This document shows, piece after piece, positions 5,591-5,706 of a stretch of 5,706 nt of DNA. The notes under the pieces are model-generated. The model saw only the letters and a list, made by a program, of their open reading frames with translations. It was not told the origin of the DNA and did not search any database. The stretch comes from Treponema sp. (GTDB taxonomy: Bacteria; Spirochaetota; Spirochaetia; Treponematales; Breznakiellaceae). Numbering within the stretch: position 1 is the first letter of the stretch; every line of letters starts with the position of its first letter. The stretch is from positions 1-5,706 of the forward strand of contig JAIRXT010000018.1 of the NCBI GenBank assembly GCA_031268125.1, given 5' to 3'. A program made the position numbers and the translations under genes.

Positions 5591-5616
5591 ATGACAAAAT
5601 ACAGGGGTTTTGTCAT
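5591..5616. promoter_or_regulatory. 9-bp inverted repeat at the fabH transcription start, operator or 5' hairpin
   Basis: ATGACAAAA at 5591-5599 and TTTTGTCAT at 5608-5616 are perfect arms around TACAGGGG. The repeat begins at the predicted +1 and ends 2 bases before the AAAGGA ribosome site. As DNA it sits where a repressor would block initiation or escape; as RNA it would form a hairpin at the mRNA 5' end, lengthened by a G-C and a G-U pair. It does not match the FapR or FabT sites as I recall them, so no regulator is named. Confidence 0.6.
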
Positions 5617-5630
5617 GCAAAGGATTGGCG

Positions 5631-5706
5631 ATGGCCGTTGAGATTAGGGGGACCGGAAGAATGGTCCCGGCCCGCAGGGTGAGTAACGAAGATTTGACCG
5701 GGAGGA
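5631..5706 (+). CDS. fabH: beta-ketoacyl-ACP synthase III, N-terminal fragment
   Basis: Only the first 25 codons are present; the gene runs off the right edge. The fragment MAVEIRGTGRMVPARRVSNE followed by DLTGR matches the usual FabH start, with the first beta strand I-x-GTG, then hydrophobic-Pro, then V(S/T)N-x-DL. FabH condenses acetyl-CoA or a branched acyl-CoA with malonyl-ACP to begin type II fatty-acid synthesis in the cytoplasm. AAAGGA at 5619-5624 lies 6 nt before the ATG. The catalytic Cys-His-Asn residues lie outside the window, so a related thiolase-fold enzyme such as an OleA-like protein cannot be excluded. A strong promoter and an operator-like repeat lie directly upstream. The preceding thioesterase acts at the opposite end of the same pathway. 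Confidence 0.75.
   Translation, partial: MAVEIRGTGRMVPARRVSNEDLTGR

Overview
This is a GC-rich bacterial window with three complete protein genes and the first 25 codons of a fourth. Nothing suggests a phage, plasmid or defence island. The organism cannot be fixed from this sequence alone. Clean Shine-Dalgarno sites, near-consensus sigma70-type promoters and a two-domain bacterial acyl-ACP thioesterase beside GH31 glycosidases fit an anaerobic, plant-polysaccharide-using bacterium. A spirochaete such as a gut treponeme is a guess only.

Layout: (1) 1-251 is an unusually structured leader. It holds a 73-bp palindromic block (83-155) bounded by exact 7-bp direct repeats, then a compact predicted three-way-junction RNA (165-222), then the ribosome-binding site. 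(2) 252-2558 (+) is a full-length YicI-type GH31 alpha-xylosidase. (3) 2545-3255 (+) is an acyl-ACP thioesterase that starts at TTG inside the end of the xylosidase gene, with its own Shine-Dalgarno site there, so the two probably form a translationally coupled operon. (4) 3242-5284 (-) is a second GH31 enzyme of a different subfamily. It converges on the thioesterase and overlaps its 3' end by 14 bp. (5) 5285-5630 is a divergent regulatory region with a promoter for each side, several inverted repeats, and a plus-strand terminator-like hairpin that has no obvious gene to terminate. (6) 5631 to the window end is the start of a probable fabH (beta-ketoacyl-ACP synthase III), driven by a near-perfect promoter with a 9-bp inverted repeat at the predicted transcription start.

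How the genes may work together (inference): the two GH31 enzymes have no visible signal peptide and would act in the cytoplasm on imported alpha-xylosides, such as isoprimeverose or xyloglucan fragments. The thioesterase and FabH act at the end and the start of fatty-acid synthesis. The locus therefore interleaves sugar release with fatty-acid metabolism. The most interesting parts are the structured yicI leader, the coupled xylosidase-thioesterase pair and the fabH operator-like repeat. I did not find a clearly new multi-gene system.
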